64,000 nt of DNA from Lucinisca nassula (GCA_963580285.1 OY757026.1:86216651-86280650); one strand, 5' to 3'. Shown: positions 1 through 10,818, counted from the stretch's first letter. The notes: generated from the sequence alone by a model not told the origin. Translations and numbers: made by a program.

Positions 1-2599
1 ATTGGCAGACTTTATGTAGGTGACCACTTGTCATTGCTACATGGTAAATATCTAAGCTCTGGGCCCTGTGGTTTCAGAGAAGAAGATTTTTGAAGCTTTT
101 TTTCCATTATGAGTCTATGGGAGCTAAGGGGCCCTGGGGCGTGGCACATTTGGACCCCACGGGCATGATTGGCAGGATTTATGTAGGTGACCACTGGCCA
201 TTGCTACATGATAAATATCTCTGCTCTGGGCCCTGTGGTTTCAGAGAAGAAGATTTTTGAAGTTTTTTTTTCATTATGAGTCTATAGGAGCTAAGGGGCC
301 CCGGGGCGTGGCCCTGTTGGACCCCATGGGCATGATTGGCAGGAATTTTGTAGGTGACCACTTGCCGTTGCTACCTGCTAAATATCTAAGCTCTGGGCGC
401 TGTGGTTTCAGAGAAGAAGATTTTTTAAGTTTTTTTTTCCATTATGAGTCTATGGGAGCAAAAGGGGCCCCGGCACGTGGCCCATTTGGAACCCGGGGCA
501 TGATTGGCAGGAATTATGAAGGTAACCAATTGCCGTTGCAACATGCTACATATCTAAACTCTGGGCCCTGTGGTTTCAGAGAAGAAGATTTTTTTTTTTT
601 TTCCATTATGAGTCTATGGGAGCAAAAGGGGCCCCGGCACGTGGCCCATTTGGAACCCAGGGGCATGATTGGCAGGAATTATGAAGGTAACCAATTGCCG
701 TTGCTACATGCTACATATCTAAACTCTGGGCCCTGTGGTTTCAGAGAAGATTTTTGAACCTTTTTTTCCATTATGAGTCTATGTGAGCTAAGGGGCCCCG
801 GGGCGTGGCCCATTTGGACCCTAGTGGCATGATTGGCAGGATTTATGTAGGTGACCACTTGCCGTTGCTACATGCCAAAAACCTCAGCTCTGGACCCTGT
901 GGTTTCAGAGAAGAAGATTTTTGAAGCTTTTTTCCAATATGAGTCTATATGAGCGTAAGGGCCCCGGGGCGTTGCCGTTTGGACCCCAGGGGCATGATTG
1001 GCAGGAATTATGTAGGTGACCACTTGCCGTTGCTACATTCTAAATATCTAAGCTCTGGGCCCTGTGGTTTCAGAGAAGAAGATTTTTGAATCTTTTTTCC
1101 ATTATGAGTCTATGGGGGCTAAGGGGCCCCGGGACGTGGCCCATTTGGACCCCACGGGCATGATTGGCAGACTTTATGTAGGTGACCACTTGCCATTGCT
1201 ACATGCTAAATATCTAAGCTCTGGGCCCTGTGGTTTCAGAGAAGAAGATTTTTGAAGCTTTTTTTCCCTTTATGAGTCTATAGGAGCTAAGGGGCCCCGG
1301 GGCGTGGCCCTTTTGGACCCCAGGGGCATGATTGGCAGGAATTATATGTAGCTGACCACTTGCCGTTGCTACGTGCTAAATATCTAAGCTCTGTGCCCTG
1401 TGGTTTCAGAGAAGAAGATTTTTGAATCTTTTTTCCATTATGAGTCTATGGGGGCTAAGGGGCCCCGGGACGTGGCCCATTTGGACCCCACGGGCTGTGG
1501 TTTCAGAGAAGAAGATTTTTGAAGCTTTTTTTCCATTATGAGTCTATGGGAGCTAAGGGGCCCCGGGGCGTGGCTCATTTGGACCCTAGGGGCACGATTG
1601 GCAGGATTTATGTAGGTGACCACTTGCCGTTGCTACATGCCAAATACCTCAGCACTGGGCCCTGTGGTTTCAGAGAAGAAGATTTTTGAAGCTTTTTTTC
1701 CATTATGAGTCCATAGGAGCTAAAGGGACCCGGGGCGTGGACCGTTTGGACCCCAGGGGCATGATTGGCAGGAATTATATATGTGACCACTTGCCGTTGC
1801 TACATGCTAAATATCTAAGCTCTGGGACCTGTGGTTTCCGAGAAGAAGATTTTTGAAGCTATTTGTTCCATTATGAGTCTATGGGAGCGAAGGGGCCCCG
1901 GGCCGTCGCCAATTTGGAACCCAGGGGCATGATTTGCAGGAATTATGTAGGTGACCACTTGCCGTTGCTACATGCCAAATATCTCATCTCTGGGCCCTTT
2001 GGTTTCAGAGAAGATTTTTGAAGCTTTTTTCCATTATGAGTCTATAGGATCTAAAGGGCCCTGGGGCGTGGCCCGTTTGGACCCCAGGGGCATGATTGGC
2101 AGGAATTATGTAGGTGACCACTTGCCGTTGCTACATGCTAAATATCTAAGCTCTGGGTCCTGTGGTTTCTGAGAAGATTTTTGAAGCTTTTTTTTCCATT
2201 ATGAGTCTATCGGAGCGAAGGGGCCCCCGGGCGTGGCCAATTTGGCCCCAGGGGCATGATTGACAGGAATTATGTAGGTGACCTTTGGCCGTTGATACAT
2301 GCTAAATATCTAAGCTCTGGGCCCTGTGGTTTCAGAGAAGAAGATATTTTATTTTTTTCCCATTGTAAGTCTATGGGAGCTATATGTTGCCATGGCAATC
2401 AGAATTCCAATCTGATCAGCCCAAAAACCTTATGCAGCCTTTCCCCCTACCTGATGATGCTTCTTACGAAATTTGATCAAGATTGACCATGGGGTATTAG
2501 AGATATACTTATTCGAAATTGTTTACGGACGCACGCACGCACGACGGACAAAAAGTGATCACAAAAGCTCACCTTGTCACTACGTGACAGGTGAGCTAA
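1..2599 (+). repeat. Helitron-like 'pearl' element, 167-bp tandem body, truncated at window edge
   Basis: About 14 head-to-tail units of 167 bp, each containing GTTTCAGAGAAGAAGATTTTT, TATGAGTCTATGGGAGC, GGGGCCCCGGGGCGTGGCCC and GGTGACCACTTGCCGTTGC. After the last unit comes a distinct 3' region with a GCACGCACGCACGACGGAC tract and a terminal hairpin AGCTCACC...GGTGAGCTAA ending at 2599. Same 3' end as the elements at 24.6, 50.9 and 2.8 kb. The translated open frames here are repeat artefacts. Confidence 0.85.
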
Positions 2600-2720
2600 A
2601 AAGCAGTATGCATGAAAATTGTTTAAAACCACTTCGTATGACTGAATTAGGACCAAAATTAAATTCTGGATCGGGGATTTTCGGATCGGGATCGGGAAGG
2701 GTGATTCATACCCGACCCTA

Positions 2721-2785
2721 GAACAGTTAACAATCTGACCACTGACGAGCTCGTTAAGCTAACGATGCTTTGAACAACTGGCCCC
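2721..2785 (-). repeat. G-family MITE end fragment
   Basis: Matches the terminal 65 bp of the G element at 12.8 kb in reverse: GAGCTCGTTAAGCTAACGATG then TTTGAACAACTGGCCCC. Ends where the next tandem array begins. Confidence 0.75.
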
Positions 2786-3549
2786 TGGTGGCCGGCTATC
2801 TTGTTCAGCGGACTGAAAGCAGTTCAGCAATTTTTGTACAGGGCCATGAGAGGAACATTTCTGTGAAATTATTTTGAAATTCAGTTGTTCATTCGAAGAT
2901 TTTTTCTTTTTTGTTTTAGTGGCCATTTTGTTCAGTGGAGTGTACCCGTTTTGCAATTTAGGTAAAGGGCCATAAGGAACCTTTCTGAAAAATTGTGTTG
3001 AAATCGAGCTATCACCGTGAGAGATGTCACATTTAAAGTTGTTGTTGTTTCTTTTTTTTAGCTCTGGTGGCCATCTTAATAAGTGGAATGGAACCATTAA
3101 AAAAAAAAATCAGAACAAGGCCATGAAAGGAACATTTCAATAAAATAATTTTGAAAATAAGCCAATGGTTTAGGAGATGTTGATAAAAGATTTTTTTTCT
3201 CTATTTTTTAGCTCTGGTGGCCATCTTGGTCGGAGGAGTGGAACAATTTTAGCAATCATGGTACAGGGCCATGAGAGGAAGATTTCTGTAAAATTATTTT
3301 GAAATCGAGCAACTGGTTTGAATGATGTCATTTAGAGAGATGTCATTAAAAGATCTTTTTTTTTTCTATTTTTAGCTTTGGTGGCCATTGTGTTCAATGG
3401 AACAGAATCAGTTTAGCAATTTTGGTACAGGGCTTTCGGAGACACTATTTTGAAATTGGCTGAGTGGTGTAGATGTCATCTGAACAAATTGTGGAGGACA
3501 CACTGATGGGCAGTGATCAAAAAGCTCACCTTGTGCTCAAGCGAGCTAA
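2786..3549 (+). repeat. Helitron-like array element, AGCTCTGGTGGCCAT units
   Basis: Four to five imperfect units of about 150-165 bp, each with AGCTCTGGTGGCCATCTTG, GTACAGGGCCATGAGAGGAA and AAATTATTTTGAAATCGAGC. Ends with GATCAAAAAGCTCACCTTG...CAAGCGAGCTAA (to 3549), the same closing hairpin as the 167-bp elements, although the units are unrelated. Confidence 0.75.
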
Positions 3550-3689
3550 AAAGTCCATGCGCAATAGAGCCGAGCAAAAAAAAACCTCTCTAAAAGAACC
3601 TCTCTACAGCATTTGGGCCAAATCAATTTTTGTTTGTTTTGTTTGATTTTACAGCCCTTATAGATTTATTTCAATTATTGGTCGAGTTG
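3550..3689. other. Intergenic, possible SINE-A remnant
   Basis: Nothing coding. Bases 3640-3690 (TTTGATTTTACAGCCC then TTATTTCAATT) weakly resemble the 3' end of the SINE-A family. Too diverged to be sure. Confidence 0.3.
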
Positions 3690-3965
3690 TTTTGCATTCC
3701 AGTCAACACAATTTAAGTCACTTTAGAGTCATTGCTGCAATTTACAGGACCCGTCATTTAGATGAAATAATCTTAAGCCCTAAGGCCCAAACAAACCGCT
3801 AGGCTTTATATGTATGGACGGTCCGACTTGCACCACTCAGCCTGGGCAATCTTAAATAGAAGTGAAGGCAATGATCACGAATCAATACAATTAACCCACA
3901 GCTCCAATCAGAGACACCAAACCTTCTAAGTGGTTTACCAGTACTCCTGTTCGGTGGTTTAAGCA
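3690..3965 (-). mobile_element. B-family copy with a shared internal insert
   Basis: Degenerate but collinear with B: GTCAACAC...AGTCACTTTAGAGTC...GGACGGTCCGAC...AGCCTGGGCA. At 3851-3929 it carries about 78 bp (AATAGAAGTGAAGGCAATGA to CAGAGACACCAAA), after which B resumes (CTTCTAAGTGGTTTACCAG). The copy at 23.9-24.2 kb has the same extra segment at the same point. Confidence 0.7.
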
Positions 3966-3974
3966 CTGCAAATG

Positions 3975-4100
3975 CAAAGGCTGCTCACATCTTTTCAGCA
4001 AAAATAACAAAATTTTAAATATTAAACTTGCTAGAAAAGTTAAGAATTTGACCACTAACGAGCTCATTAAGGTAACGATGCTTTGAACAACTGGGCCCTG
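3975..4100 (-). repeat. G-family MITE half
   Basis: GCTGCTCACATCTTTTCAGC through ATTTTAAATATTAAACTTGC to TTTGAACAACTGGGCCC. This is one arm of a G element in reverse; the other arm is absent. Confidence 0.75.
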
Positions 4101-4916
4101 ATCTTCTGTTGCAGAACCTGGTGTCTCACACGTGACACAAGCAAGACTAAAATCACAATTATGAAAGCAAATCATTTTAATCTCCCTTTGGGGTGTGGAC
4201 ACAGATCTTCTGTTGCAGAAGCTAGTGTCTCACAGGTGACACAAGCAAGACAAATCACAATTATGAAAGCAAAACATTTTAATCTCCCTTTGGGGTGTGG
4301 ACCCAGATCTTCTATTGCAGAACCTTGTGTCTCACACGTGACCCGGGCAAGGCATAAACCACAATTATGAAACCAAATCATTTTACTCTCCCTTTGGGGT
4401 GTGGACCCAGATCTTCTATAGCAGAACCTTGTGTCTCACACGTGACCCGGGCAAGGCATAAACCACAATTATGAAACCAAATCATTTTACTCTCCCTTTG
4501 GGGTGTGGACCCAGACCTTCTATTGCAGAACCTAGTGTCTCACATGTGACCCAGTCCAGGCACAAACCACAATTATGAAACCAAATCATTTTACTCTCCC
4601 TTTGGGGTGTGGACCCAGATCTTCTATTGCAGAACCTGGTGTCTCACACTTAACACAAGCAAGGATCAAACCACAATAATGAAAGCAAATCATTTTAATC
4701 TCCCTTTGGGGTGTGGGTCCAGATCTTCTGTTGCAGAACCTGGTGTCTCACACATGACACAAGCAAGGTTCAAACCTCAATCATGAAACCAAATCATTTT
4801 AATCTCCCTTTGGGGTGTGAGCCCAGATCTTCTGTTGCAGAATCTGGTGTCTCACACGTGACACAAGCAAGACTCAAACCACAATAATGAAACCAAATAA
4901 TTTAAATCTCCCTTTG
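4101..4916. repeat. Tandem array of about 105-bp units derived from a SINE
   Basis: Eight units, each with ATCTTCTGTTGCAGAACC, GGTGTCTCACACGTGAC, a run CAAGCAAGACTCAAACCACA and TCCCTTTGGGGTGTGGAC. The segment from TTGCAGAAC to CAAACCACA aligns with the tRNA/body junction of SINE-A (TTGCAGAACTTGGCGTCTC, CGAGGCTCGAACCCAC, minus orientation at 9.1 and 31.3 kb). Confidence 0.8.
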
Positions 4917-5072
4917 CAGCCCCCGCCCATTGGGGCTTAAAGAAATATATTGGTTGCATGATGCTTCCACGCAGAGCTGAATCTGACCCACACACAAGTA
5001 CTGGTAAACCGCTTAGAGGATCTAAGCCTGCCCAGGCAAAGAGCATGTTAAACCTCAAATCAAACAAACAAT
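4917..5072 (+). mobile_element. B-family copy, internally deleted
   Basis: CCCCCGCCCATTGGGGCTT to TAAGCCTGCCCAGGCAAAG, then directly the tail TTAAACCTCAAATCAAACAA; the middle 150 bp are missing. Confidence 0.85.
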
Positions 5073-5201
5073 CTCCCTTTGGGGTGTGTAGATTCCCCAA
5101 AAATAAAACAAGATCAAGATATGAATGATGAAATCTTTTATTTTTTTATAAGTACACATACTTGTATAATTAAATATACACTAATAAAACAGTCACTTTT
5201 A

Positions 5202-5584
5202 CAGGCCTCATACTGGCCTTGCTCTTCCATGCCTGAAAGGCCCGATTTTGCAGCCTTAACCCTTAACCTCCTGAACATGATAGCCATTACCTTTGCAAAC
5301 AGTGAAGATCCAGATCAGATGGCTTCTGAAGAAGCCATCTGATCAGGATCTACACTGTTTGCAATGCAGTTTGTGAACTGAATGAATACATTATATCAAG
5401 TAATTTGCTTTGCTGAGTCAGAAATGGGCATGGCTAGACGAATTTATTCAGCAGGATAAGTATTAAATAGTCATTTTTAACAGAATAAAGGAAAAAAAAA
5501 AATAAATATCAAGGCCTGAAATCAAGAAAAAATCGAGCTCTAAAAGCATGAAATCCTGCAAATGCCTGAAAAATATGAGGCCTG
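5202..5584. mobile_element. W element (CAGGCCTCATA termini) with nested MITE
   Basis: Inverted termini CAGGCCTCATA/TATGAGGCCTG. The flanking arms (CATGCCTGAAAGGCCCG; CTGCAAATGCCTGAAAAATA) match those at 17565-17918. A C-family MITE sits at the same internal place in both. Confidence 0.7.
5260..5462. mobile_element. C-family TTAA MITE (piggyBac-like)
   Basis: Bounded by TTAA. Ends are CCCTTAACCTCCTGA and TCAGCAGGATAAGTA. The interior has the long hairpin built on GATCAGATGGCTTCTGAAG, bases about 5290-5356. Confidence 0.85.
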
Positions 5585-5746
5585 CTTTTAACATCACATG
5601 ATTTAATAACATCCATAAAATGCATGATACACCAGACACTATATGAACTCTATAGACTAAAATATACCTAGAATCTAACAGTAGGACTCGGAATCGGGGC
5701 CCACTTGCTCAAAACTGATAATTATGCTTCGAGGTTAACATTTTTT

Positions 5747-6035
5747 GTTTGTTTGATTTGAGGTTTAACATCCCGTCAACACTGTAAAGGTCATTTTGGA
5801 GACGTTGCTTCCAATTTTGTGGGACTTTTACCCGGCATTCAGATGAAATGACATCTCAAGCCCTGCCGCCTAATAAAACCAAAAGGGTTTATAAACATGG
5901 ACAGTCCGACGCGCACAGCTTTGCCTGGGCAGGCTTAGATCCGTTAAGCGGTTTACCAGTACTCGTGTGTGGGTGGGTTTCAGCTCTGTGTGGAAGCATC
6001 ATGCAGCCCAACTATTTCTTCAAGCCCTGATGGGC
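5747..6035 (-). mobile_element. B-family copy, near full length
   Basis: Tail side TTTGTTTGATTTGAGG at left, then all body blocks to CAAGCCCTGATGGGCAGAGG at right. Confidence 0.88.
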
Positions 6036-6047
6036 AGAGGCTGCTAA

Positions 6048-6267
6048 CCCTTTTTGTACTAAATAGAATCTTTCTCCTTATATATAGCAGGAGTCCATTT
6101 CAAAATTTAGGGCTGTCAGGTTGTGTTTTCTTCAACATTTATTTGGAAAATGGCTGAACTTTTTGCAAACAGTGTAGGCCCTGATCAGGCGCCGCATTCT
6201 GCGCCATCTAATCTGGGCCAGCACTGTTTGCCAAATACCTGTTTTGGGGTTTCTCGTACAAAATTGG
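6048..6267. mobile_element. F-family TTAA MITE
   Basis: Ends CCCTTTTTGTACTAAATAG / TACAAAATTGG with CTAA (left, mutated TTAA) and TTAA (right). The central palindrome begins GCAAACAGTGTAGGCCCTGA. The 12.3 kb copy is the best preserved. Confidence 0.8.
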
Positions 6268-6270
6268 TTA

Positions 6271-6468
6271 ATGAGCTCATCAGTGGTCAAAAACTTCAAG
6301 GTCAGTATCAAATATAGAGGTATTCTTGATGAAAAAATGTGAGAAGCTTTTGCATAAGCAAATGCTTCTCACATTTTTTTTCATCAAAAATATTAGTATA
6401 TTTGCCATATTCAATGATCAAAGTTTTACTAACATGGTAACTAACACCCCCATGTTAGTTTTGAACAA
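6271..6468 (+). mobile_element. G-family MITE lacking its left end
   Basis: Begins GAGCTCATCAGTGGTCA and ends TTAGTTTTGAACAA. Carries the hairpin AAAAAATGTGAGAAGC/GCTTCTCACATTTTTT around 6334-6382. Confidence 0.75.
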
Positions 6469-6485
6469 ATAAATTTTTATAACTT

Positions 6486-6725
6486 AAGAAAACATGCCTA
6501 TTCAAATATACTGAAAATTTTACCACCGAAAATTGAAAATTTCAGGTGAAAACTTCCGATATTTTTCATATTTCTGCTGAAAAAAATAGACTGTGGGTAC
6601 TTAGTACCCGTAATCTACGTTTCAGTGCAGAAATATGAAAAATAATGTATATCCCTGTAAACCCGTTTTACTGTATAAAAGTAGGGTTTCAGAGGGTAAG
6701 TTATATAGGCTTGTTTTGTGGTGAT
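6486..6725. mobile_element. E-family MITE, diverged
   Basis: Ends AGAAAACATGCCTAT and ATATAGGCTTGTTTT are inverted. The internal TGGGTACTTAGTACCCG is a shortened form of the usual hairpin, without the AACCGCCTC stem. Confidence 0.6.
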
Positions 6726-6959
6726 TTTAAACAAACAACGCGAAAAAGGGAGACAAAAATACTTTTGGTGCCAGGAAGTTTAAAATGCTCTAGCTCGTTC
6801 AATACCTAATAATTCTAATTCTCGGTCATTGTGAACATTTTAGTGATGTGACTGGTTGAAATAAGTTTTATATTTCGATAAATTCCATGAGCAAAAATCT
6901 CAGATCTATTTCACACAGCGACAGGCAGTAATACAATGTGGTCAAAGAGCATGTTTAGA
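6726..6959. other. Unassigned A+T-rich intergenic DNA
   Basis: No open frame or repeat match that I can support. Confidence 0.4.
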
Positions 6960-7745
6960 ACCCGTACTTTACATCATTTTATCATATGGGACGCCGCGTC
7001 TGAGTGAAATAACGCCATGTAATATTTTTGATAATCCACTAGTGGATTAAATATGCAAATTAGTTAGATACGTCCTGTAACGTTACACGTACACCGTCCT
7101 TAACGACGTCGCGTTTACTTACGGCGGAATATTGATATTTTTGTAAACGTGAATAAAAAGCGTTATAAATGTCATATATATACAAGGCAATGATCAGACA
7201 GATCTGCAATGTCAAGCCACAGGACACTGTCACCATCAGGTCCAGTGAGTTACTTGAGCATCTTGGCATTGAGGAGTGGACCTCATCCTGAAAGAGAGGC
7301 GGCTTCGCTTTGGTATGGACATGTGGAACGCTCCAACGGTGCAGTCAAGTCTGCCTGTGACATACAGGTAGGTGGAAAGCGGGGGCCAGGAAGGCGCAAG
7401 ATGACCTGGAAGCAGCTAACAGAAAGAGATTGCAGAGAATGGAAGCTCTCTGCTATCGATCCTCATGATAGACAAGCCTGGAGATCTGGTGTAAGATCTG
7501 CCATGCGTGCAGCCAGCCAGATACCTGGAAGGGGGCCCACTTATGTGGACGTTGCCCCTGTACCTGCATGTTAATCAAAAATCCATTGATGATGGTTGAT
7601 GATGATAAATAGAATCTTGAATTCGTGCCCATGTTTTATTGAATTTATTTAACTCGTTGAAGAAAAGGGATAAAATGCTTGACAAAGCCTAGCATTTTAT
7701 CCCTTTACCTCAACTCGTTTAATAAATTCAATAATACATGAGCAC
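6960..7745 (-). repeat. R-family hairpin repeat, split by a LINE fragment
   Basis: 6960-7182 and 7608-7745 are the reverse of the repeat at 15938-16297: CCACTAGTGGATTAAATATG, GCGTTTACTTACGGCGGAAT, then the hairpin TTATTGAATTTATT...GGGATAAAATGC. The LINE piece lies at the ATGATAAATAG point of the intact copies. Confidence 0.8.
7183..7607 (+). mobile_element. Non-LTR retrotransposon 3' end (reverse transcriptase C-terminus)
   Basis: The plus frame across 7290-7572 reads LWYGHVERS, GPGRRKMTWKQL and DPHDRQAWR, the usual C-terminal tail after the reverse transcriptase domain of LINE proteins. It then gives [15 protein letters not shown] and stop (7573). A GATGATGGTTGATGATGAT tail follows. It is 5'-truncated; no catalytic RT motif is present. 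Two shorter copies of the same 3' end lie at 40.77-40.94 kb. Confidence 0.8.
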
Positions 7746-8131
7746 TCATGTAAGATCCTCTATTTATATGAAGCAATGTCAACAGCGTTCGATCAAAAGA
7801 TTGAAAGTTACTGAAAATGTAAAAGTTTGAAGATCAATAAACTGAATTTAAGGACGTTTTTTAAACTTGGTTTTATTTCAAATATGGCAGCTTCTATATT
7901 GAATAATCATTCTGCCATGGCTGTTGTTCCTTTCGAAAGAGTTCATATAATTTACCATTTTGATGGCATTTTTAAACATTTCGATGACAAAGTTGGAATT
8001 ATAAGGAATTAATTATCATTTTTGTGGCTTCATTTTGTGGGTGATTTCACCATACATTGATAAACTCCACAAAAATGAAATCCATTCCTATAATATTCTT
8101 CTTTTATAACTGCAAAAGTGTCAGTGTATTT
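7746..8131. other. Unassigned intergenic DNA
   Basis: A+T-rich, with a small inverted pair AAGGAATTAATTATCATTTTTGTGG / CCACAAAAATG near 8003-8082. No gene seen. Confidence 0.35.
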
Positions 8132-8423
8132 TGTTTCATTTGAGGTTGAAAGTCCCCATCAACACTGTATAGGTCATTTTGGAGACATTGCTTCCAATTT
8201 TGTAGGACTTTTACCCGACATTGAGATGGAATGACATCTCAAGCCCTGTCGCCCAATGAAACCAGTAGGGTTTATCAGCATGGACAGTCTGACTCGCACC
8301 ACTTTGCCTGGGCAGGCTTAGATCCTCTAAGCAGTTTACCAGAACTGGTGTGCAGTCAGTTTCAGCTCTGCTTAGAAGCATCATGCATCCCATTTATTTC
8401 TTCAAGACCTGATGGGCAGGGGC
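8132..8423 (-). mobile_element. B-family copy
   Basis: Full collinear body from TTTGTTTCATTTGAGGTTG to CCTGATGGGCAGGGGC. Right end abuts unique DNA before a C MITE. Confidence 0.88.
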
Positions 8424-8525
8424 ATGCAAAAATGTCAGTAGCTTCTAATGCTTTTTCCAGTGTGTATAAAATGATGAAGGTTATAAGTTTGAACATCACA
8501 CTAATCAACACCTTTGTTAGTTTAA

Positions 8526-8931
8526 CCCTTATCTTGCTGAATATTCTGTCTATCAACCAATCAAGTTACTTGATGTAATTTATTGCTATAAATTCATAAA
8601 CTGAATGCCAAACAGTGTAGATCCTGATCAGATGGCTTCTTCAGAATCCATCTGATCTGGATCTACACTGTTTGCAAAGATAGGGGTTGTCGTGGAGCGA
8701 TGTGGTGCAGTGGTAAAGTATCGGACCCGGGATCGAGAGGTACCGGGTTCGATCCCCACGAGCGGCAAGTGTTGTTTCCTTGAGCAAGAGACTTTATCCA
8801 CATTGCGTAGTACTGGTTTCTACCCAGGAAAAGAGGGCCACATGGAAGATTAGTACTAGTTTACTAAATGTGTTACCCTCTATAAATAAGGTTGATTATT
8901 ATTATTATTATTGTGAACAGCAAGATAAGGG
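8526..8931. mobile_element. C-family TTAA MITE containing a SINE
   Basis: TTAA (8522-8525) / TTAA (8932-8935). Ends CCCTTATCTTGCTGAATA and AACAGCAAGATAAGGG. The hairpin is at 8612-8682. The right arm is split after TTGTCGTG by a tRNA-type SINE. Confidence 0.85.
8694..8913 (+). mobile_element. tRNA-derived SINE, (ATT)n tail
   Basis: Pol III A box (TGGTGCAGTGGTAAAGTA) and B box (GGGTTCGATCCCC), a body with GTTGTTTCCTTGAGCAAGAG, and an ATT trinucleotide tail. It is a different SINE from the A family. Interrupts the C MITE; the duplication is short (GTG) or lost. Confidence 0.8.
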
Positions 8932-8988
8932 TTAAAAAGACAATAGTTCTGAACAAATGAGCTCTGGTCCATTTCTGTCTGGCAACTT

Positions 8989-9224
8989 TTTTTGGGGGGG
9001 GGGGGGGGTTGGGTTTTACGGCCCTTTCAAGATTATTTCACTCATATCGAGCCGATCGTTAATCATAGCTGGGCGAAAACCGGAGTACCCGGAGAAAAAC
9101 CACCTGACCTTCCGTTGCAGAACTTGGCGTCTCACATGTGACCCGAGCGAGGCTCGAACCCACGCTGTTGAGAGACTTAATGACTAAGAGTCAGCGCTCT
9201 TATCCATTAGGCCACGGAGGCCCA
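8989..9224 (-). mobile_element. SINE-A, full copy with 13-bp target duplication
   Basis: On the minus strand the head reads GGCCTCCGTGGCCTAATGGA (tRNA-like) with B box GGGTTCGAGCCTC, then a body and a 3' end ATCTTGAAAGGGCCGTAAAAC. The left end is a long C/A run (G/T on plus). Direct repeats tgtctggcaactt at 8976-8988 and 9225-9237. Confidence 0.92.
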
Positions 9225-9540
9225 TGTCTGGCAACTTAAACAATAAGATTATGTGCACCCAGAACTGTACAAACAACTGACATAAATGAGCTTATGGTGT
9301 ATCAAATGAGACAAAAGCTATGAACTATTATGGACTGGAGAGAAATGTTTGAGCACAGTCATTTAGCACTACAGGTCCTGTGCGAAGTAGTACATTCTTT
9401 CATATCTTGAAAACCGAAGTTTTCCGGATAAATATCAATAATTTTTGCATTTCTGAAGCAGCTGCAAACACAAAGTGTGGGGGCTCGTTAAAACTCGTTC
9501 AGGCATTAATAGTGGGTACTCACAATCTACCATGATAATT

Positions 9541-9935
9541 CTAAGTATTGGGACAGATAGACCTGAGCAAACAGTGCAGTCCCAGAGAAGGAGCAGTCTG
9601 ATCAGGGTCTACACTGTTTGCCTCTCCATTTGTACCTTCTGGACACCTTGCTGGATTGTTAAACAAATTTGTTAAACATTTTAACCCTTGTCCTGCTGAT
9701 CCCGGATATGTCTTATCTTTCAAACAATGAAGATCCAGATCAGATGGCTTCTGAAGAAGCCATCTGATCAGGATCTACATTGTTTGTCAATCAGTTTATG
9801 AATTTGTTGCAATATTTTGCATCAAGTAATCTGATTGGTTGATAATTGGTAGTGGGTGTGGCATATATGAATATTCAGCAGGACAAGGGTTAAGAGAATT
9901 ACAGGAAGTCCTGAAGGTGTCTAAATTTTAAGGAT
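9541..9935 (+). mobile_element. X element with nested C MITE
   Basis: Outer arms CTAAGTATTGGGACAGATAG...AAACAAATTTGTTAAACAT and GAGAATTACAGGAAGTCCTG...AATTTTAAGG match the uninterrupted copy at 53976-54160. The MITE lies exactly between, at TTAA. Confidence 0.75.
9685..9889. mobile_element. C-family TTAA MITE
   Basis: 205 bp, perfect TTAA duplication, ends CCCTTGTCCTGCTGATCC / AATATTCAGCAGGACAAGGG, hairpin on GATCAGATGGCTTCTGAAG. Confidence 0.9.
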
Positions 9936-10046
9936 TTTTACGTTATGATTTTTTGAGCTTGTAACCCCAATGTGCTCTATATAAAGTGGGGTTTACAAGA
10001 ATAATCACACCATGGCTGTTATGTAGAATCAGCATTCACGGTTTAA

Positions 10047-10251
10047 CCCTTATCCTGCTGAATATTCATATATGCCACACCCACTACCGATTATCAACCA
10101 ATCAGATTACTTGATGCAAATTATTGCAACAAATTCATAAACTGAATGACAAACAATGTAGATCCTGATCAGATGGCTTCTTCAGAAGCCATCTGATCTG
10201 GATCTTCATTGTTTGAAAGATAAGACATATCCGGGATCAGCAGGACAAGGG
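10047..10251. mobile_element. C-family TTAA MITE, opposite orientation
   Basis: 205 bp between TTAA 10043-10046 and 10252-10255. It is the near-exact reverse complement of the copy at 9685-9889, so the two form a 0.57-kb inverted pair. Confidence 0.9.
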
Positions 10252-10270
10252 TTAAGAAATAGTGACTGTT

Positions 10271-10566
10271 TTGTTTGTTTGATTTGAGGTTTAACGTCCC
10301 CATCAACTCTGTAAAGGTCATTTTGGAGACGTGGCTTCCTATTTTGTGGGACTTTTACCCGGCATTGAGATGAAATTACATCTCAATCCCTGCTGCCCAA
10401 TGAAACCAATAGGGTTTATAAGCATGTACGGGCCGACTCGCACCGCTTTGCCTGGGCAGGCTTAGATCATCTAAGCGGTTAACAGTACTTGTGTGCGGGT
10501 CGGTTTCAGCTCTGCGTGGAAGCATCATGCAGCCCATTTATTTCTTCAAGCCCAAATGGGGGGGGG
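10271..10566 (-). mobile_element. B-family copy
   Basis: Complete body; right end CCCAAATGGGGGGGGGC is altered by a G run. Confidence 0.88.
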
Positions 10567-10639
10567 CCTAAGAAATAGTGACTGTGCCGATTGTATTTGT
10601 AAACTTGTGGAATGGGAAAACTTATGTTTTTTCTTTTTG

Positions 10640-10818
10640 GTTTTGGTTTTACGGCCCTTTCAAGATTATTTCACATATTTTAAGCCAATAGTTAATCCTA
10701 GGTGTTAACCAGAGAACCCACAGAAAAACTACAATTTCTAAAACTAACATAACCTGACACCCCTAAATTTGGAAATGGACACTTGCAGAAGATCCCATTC
10801 AGTACAAAATGGGTTAAA
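10640..10818 (-). repeat. SINE-A 3' fragment followed by F-MITE end
   Basis: 10640-10735: GGTTTTACGGCCCTTTCAAG and diverged body of SINE-A. 10745-10818: AACCTGACACCCCTAAATTT...TACAAAATGGGTTAA, the right end of an F element. Confidence 0.65.

Noticed and set aside
257..757. 166-residue plus-strand open frame with repeated FREEDF / FFHYESMGAKG
   Set aside because: The peptide repeat follows the 167-bp tandem DNA unit. Other units in the same array have stops in every frame, so it is chance openness of a repeat.
6726..6959. Possible exon in A+T-rich spacer
   Set aside because: No coding bias, no splice-site pair and no homologous motif.
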